A stretch of 8,870 nt of DNA from NCBI GenBank assembly GCA_964417785.1, contig CAYQJO010000182.1, positions 1 to 8,870 of the forward strand, in the 5' to 3' direction. Source of the DNA: DAOTUL01 sp034437435. Its GTDB lineage: Bacteria; Chloroflexota; Anaerolineae; Aggregatilineales; Phototrophicaceae. The translations under genes and the position numbers were made by a program. This document shows positions 6,638-8,870 of the stretch, piece after piece (within the stretch, counting starts at the first letter, position 1; each line of letters opens with the position of its first letter). Below the pieces are notes generated by a model that was not told the origin of the DNA, did no database searches, and saw only the letters and a list, made by a program, of their open reading frames with translations.

Positions 6638-6668
6638 ACGAGAGCAGGTGCCATGCATCTGCTCTCGT
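6638..6668. other. Strong hairpin in the leader of the peptidase gene, no U-tract
   Basis: Ten perfect pairs (6638-6647 with 6659-6668) extend inward by a G-U, a T-A and a G-C pair to a five-base loop CCATG. No T-run follows on either strand, so it is not a standard intrinsic terminator. It lies 41 bases before the peptidase start codon. Immediately downstream is TATTAT (6671-6676), a possible -10 box without a convincing -35. Options are a transcript-stabilising 5' or 3' hairpin, a rho-assisted terminator, or a protein-binding palindrome. Confidence 0.6.
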
Positions 6669-6709
6669 GCTATTATTGGTGCAGTAGTCGTTGATTTGCG
6701 AGGAACCCC

Positions 6710-8870
6710 ATGCGCAAAATCCTGCTGGTGCTGGTCGTTTTGTTTTCAGGCATTGTGACCGCGCAAACAGAGCCGTATACAGGTACGATTGACAACAATA
6801 CCCCATTTCAGACCTTTGCGTTTTCAGTGGATACAGACGGCAGTACCATCGTTCTCGATATACAGCCGACCAGTGGCAATCTGGATACACTGCTGTATCT
6901 GGTTGATGGACGTGGCAACATCGTCGCCGAAAACGATGATCGCTCGCGACGGGATTTCAGTTCGCGGATTGAGTTTCCACAGGCGGATGCCGGACCCTAC
7001 ACGGTGGTCGCGACACGCTATGGTGTAGCGGACGGTGAAAGCAGCGGTGATTTTGAGTTGACAGTGGATGTGCTGCCGCCAGCAGAGGTGGTGAATCTGG
7101 ACTATGATACTTCGCCAGAAGCGTTGATCGCCGCTGGCTTTCCTGAGATTGCGCCGCGTCCGCGCACAGAATGGACAGTTCTGGCTTACTATGGCGGGGA
7201 CAACAATCTGGAACCGGGATTGCTCAACGACTTCAATGAATTTGAACTGGCTGGTGGCAGTTCGGAGAAAGTGCGCGTGGTCATGCTGATGGACCGGCAC
7301 CCGGAATACACCGACGCCAGTGGCAACTGGAATACGGTCCGTCTGTTCGAGGTTGGTGCTGATGTCTCCGGTGATGACGCCATCGTTTTTCCACCGACAG
7401 TCGATACTGAACCGTTGGCTGATCTGGGCGACCTGGATACTGGCTCCGGTGAGGTGCTGGCACGATTTCTGGTGTGGGCCATCCAGAATTACCCGGCGGA
7501 GAAATATGCCATATCGTTCGCCAGTCATGGTGCAGGCTGGAAAGGGATTGTGGCCGATTACAGCACGCCCGACACCATCCTGTCGCTGCCGGAACTGCGG
7601 TCGGCGTTCAGTCAGGCGGTTTCGACCGCCGGTGTGGACAAGTTTGAACTGCTGGTCAACGATGCCTGCTCCATGAGCAGCATAGAGTATTTCGATGTGG
7701 TGTCGCCCTTCTTCCGCTACTCGGTAGCTTCACCGGAGATCATCATCGATCCGGCAATGGATATGACCCTGTTTACCGATAGACTGAAAGAATCGCCGGA
7801 GACGGTGGATATTTCGGCATTGGGTAAAGAACTGGTCGATATCTACATGGACCGCGACATCGCCATGACAGGTGACGCCGACATTGTGTATTTCACCAAT
7901 GCCGTGACCGATTTGGACCAATTTTCCCCGGTAGTCGATGCAGTGGAAAGCTTTGCGCGTCTTGTCAATCAAGATATTGTTATTAACAGCCAGATGTTGG
8001 GCGAAGCCCGGTCCAACACCTATACCTACACCCATTTTTCGGGCAATACGACGATGGTTGATCTGGGCAGCCTGATGACGCAGGTGATCGCGTTGAGTCG
8101 GGATGGTGACATCATTGAGGCAGCGCAGAACGTGCTGACAGCCCTGGATGATGCCCGCCTTTACAGCAAAGGGGGCGACCGTGTGGATGGGCGTGTCGCT
8201 TACTACAACATCTATTTCCCGGAGAGCAGCGCCTACTTCCGCATGGAATATCTGGACGAGTCGCCGCTGAGCAACTGGTCGAGTATGCTGCGCAATTACT
8301 ACAATGCCGTGACGCCGCAGGTATGGGCGGTAGCTGATGGGACTATTCCGTTTCACCAGCCGATTGCGCCTAAAGTGTCTATCACCAGCGTCTATCCGTC
8401 GGAGGATATGAGCCTGCTCAACCCGCCGGTCTTCGGCACCGAGATCGTGGCTCGCAATCTGTCGTATGTGGATGCGACGATTGACCTGTTGCAGGAGGAC
8501 GGCAGCGCCATCCGCATGTCTCAGGAGCGTATTCTCGATGATGTGCTGGTGGCTGATGTCGTTGAGCGTCAAAATGTCTGGTCTTCTGGTGTGAGTACGA
8601 AGTCAGTCTTCTGGGATCCGCGTTTGCCAGTTATCAGTGATGGCAGCAGCAGTAACTTTGAACTTCTCATCCAGACCGAAGAGGTCGCCTTTCTGGACGG
8701 CTTCTACCTGGCGCCGGGCAGCGAGACGTGGCAGGAGGTCAGTGTGGTGTTTGACCTCGAAGGGCAGGTGCAGCGGGTGATTAACCGGGCGGAAGGCACC
8801 AATGCGCTGGCGGTGATCGATATCCCGGTGGGATCGTCGTTTGTAGCTTTCCGGTCGATTGTCTCACCCG
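6710..8870 (+). CDS. Secreted clostripain-family cysteine peptidase (peptidase C11) with N-terminal PPC domain (3' partial)
   Basis: The frame from the ATG at 6710 stays open to the window end (720 whole codons). GAGGAA at 6700-6705 gives the ribosome site. Residues 1-18 form a signal peptide (R-K, a hydrophobic core, T-A cleavage). Residues about 23-122 are a PPC (pre-peptidase C-terminal) beta-sandwich, with the typical D-T-x-L-Y-L-x-D-x-x-G-x-x-x-A-x-N-D-D pattern. Residues about 154-540 are the C11 peptidase domain: the Y-Y-G-G-D-N-N-L-E motif (D164), the catalytic His273 in S-H-G-A-G-W, and the catalytic Cys320 in N-D-A-C-S-M-S, followed by V-A-S-P-E. Asp318, two residues before the Cys, corresponds to the residue that confers basic P1 specificity in clostripain, so Arg or Lys cleavage is inferred. 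Residues 541-720 look beta-rich and are not assigned. PPC domains in secreted peptidases are often removed on maturation. Substrates are unknown; the neighbouring giant protein is only a candidate by proximity. Confidence 0.92.
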   Translation, partial: MRKILLVLVVLFSGIVTAQTEPYTGTIDNNTPFQTFAFSVDTDGSTIVLDIQPTSGNLDTLLYLVDGRGNIVAENDDRSRRDFSSRIEFPQADAGPYTVVATRYGVADGESSGDFELTVDVLPPAEVVNLDYDTSPEALIAAGFPEIAPRPRTEWTVLAYYGGDNNLEPGLLNDFNEFELAGGSSEKVRVVMLMDRHPEYTDASGNWNTVRLFEVGADVSGDDAIVFPPTVDTEPLADLGDLDTGSGEVLARFLVWAIQNYPAEKYAISFASHGAGWKGIVADYSTPDTILSLPELRSAFSQAVSTAGVDKFELLVNDACSMSSIEYFDVVSPFFRYSVASPEIIIDPAMDMTLFTDRLKESPETVDISALGKELVDIYMDRDIAMTGDADIVYFTNAVTDLDQFSPVVDAVESFARLVNQDIVINSQMLGEARSNTYTYTHFSGNTTMVDLGSLMTQVIALSRDGDIIEAAQNVLTALDDARLYSKGGDRVDGRVAYYNIYFPESSAYFRMEYLDESPLSNWSSMLRNYYNAVTPQVWAVADGTIPFHQPIAPKVSITSVYPSEDMSLLNPPVFGTEIVARNLSYVDATIDLLQEDGSAIRMSQERILDDVLVADVVERQNVWSSGVSTKSVFWDPRLPVISDGSSSNFELLIQTEEVAFLDGFYLAPGSETWQEVSVVFDLEGQVQRVINRAEGTNALAVIDIPVGSSFVAFRSIVSP

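Noticed and set aside
6638..6668. Hairpin considered as a rho-independent terminator
   Set aside because: There is no T-run after it on either strand; it is kept only as an unassigned hairpin.
6045..6890. Minus-strand open frame of 281 codons
   Set aside because: It runs across two + strand genes with good ribosome sites and signal peptides, and its translation shows no motif or family.
6824..7528. Minus-strand open frame of 234 codons
   Set aside because: It is antisense to the PPC and early peptidase domains. The + strand frame carries the conserved motifs.
7730..8572. Minus-strand open frame of 280 codons
   Set aside because: It is antisense to the C11 peptidase domain. The His- and Arg-rich product resembles a shadow frame, not a protein.

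Overview
The window looks like a chromosomal fragment of an uncultured bacterium, assembled by a short-read metagenomic pipeline. The best guess is Chloroflexota, in or near Anaerolineae. That guess rests on the style of the genes: Thr/Pro/Glu octapeptide linkers, large PKD-array surface proteins with PD40 propellers, and secreted clostripain-family peptidases. No marker gene is present, so the assignment is inference. All three genes lie on the + strand, and all three products appear to be exported or extracellular.

Layout. (1) From the left edge to 5876 runs one very large open frame, cut by the window at its 5' end. It encodes at least 1957 residues. In order these are a T-P-x-E-T-x-E octapeptide stalk, about 14 PKD or PKD-like beta-sandwich domains, a block of 84-residue repeats with paired cysteines, a second T-P-x-P-T-E-E stalk, and a C-terminal seven-repeat TolB/PD40-type beta-propeller. 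The repeat block contains a run of exactly 100 N. (2) A UUCG-capped hairpin with a short T-run (5901-5933) ends this transcript. A candidate -10 box and a perfect 7-bp inverted repeat follow it. (3) 6003-6602 encodes a 199-residue secreted protein of unknown function. (4) 6710 to the right edge encodes a secreted peptidase C11 (clostripain family) with an N-terminal PPC domain and an intact His/Cys dyad. This gene is cut at its 3' end.

Working together: the giant protein is probably a cell-surface or extracellular binding scaffold, the 199-residue protein an orphan partner, and the peptidase a secreted Arg/Lys-specific-type processing or digestive enzyme. The first gene has its own terminator, so the three are not one simple operon. 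Any functional link between scaffold and peptidase is only suggested by adjacency and shared export.

The most solid unexpected observation is technical. The N-gap is flanked on both sides by exactly 55 bases identical to the preceding repeat copy, which is the mark of an assembly graph broken at a repeat. The true number of 84-residue repeats is therefore unknown. The most interesting biological observation is the array itself: three different cysteine-pair patterns are laid over the PKD-like and repeat domains, in a protein with almost no lysine. I do not see a defence system, mobile element, CRISPR array or RNA gene.
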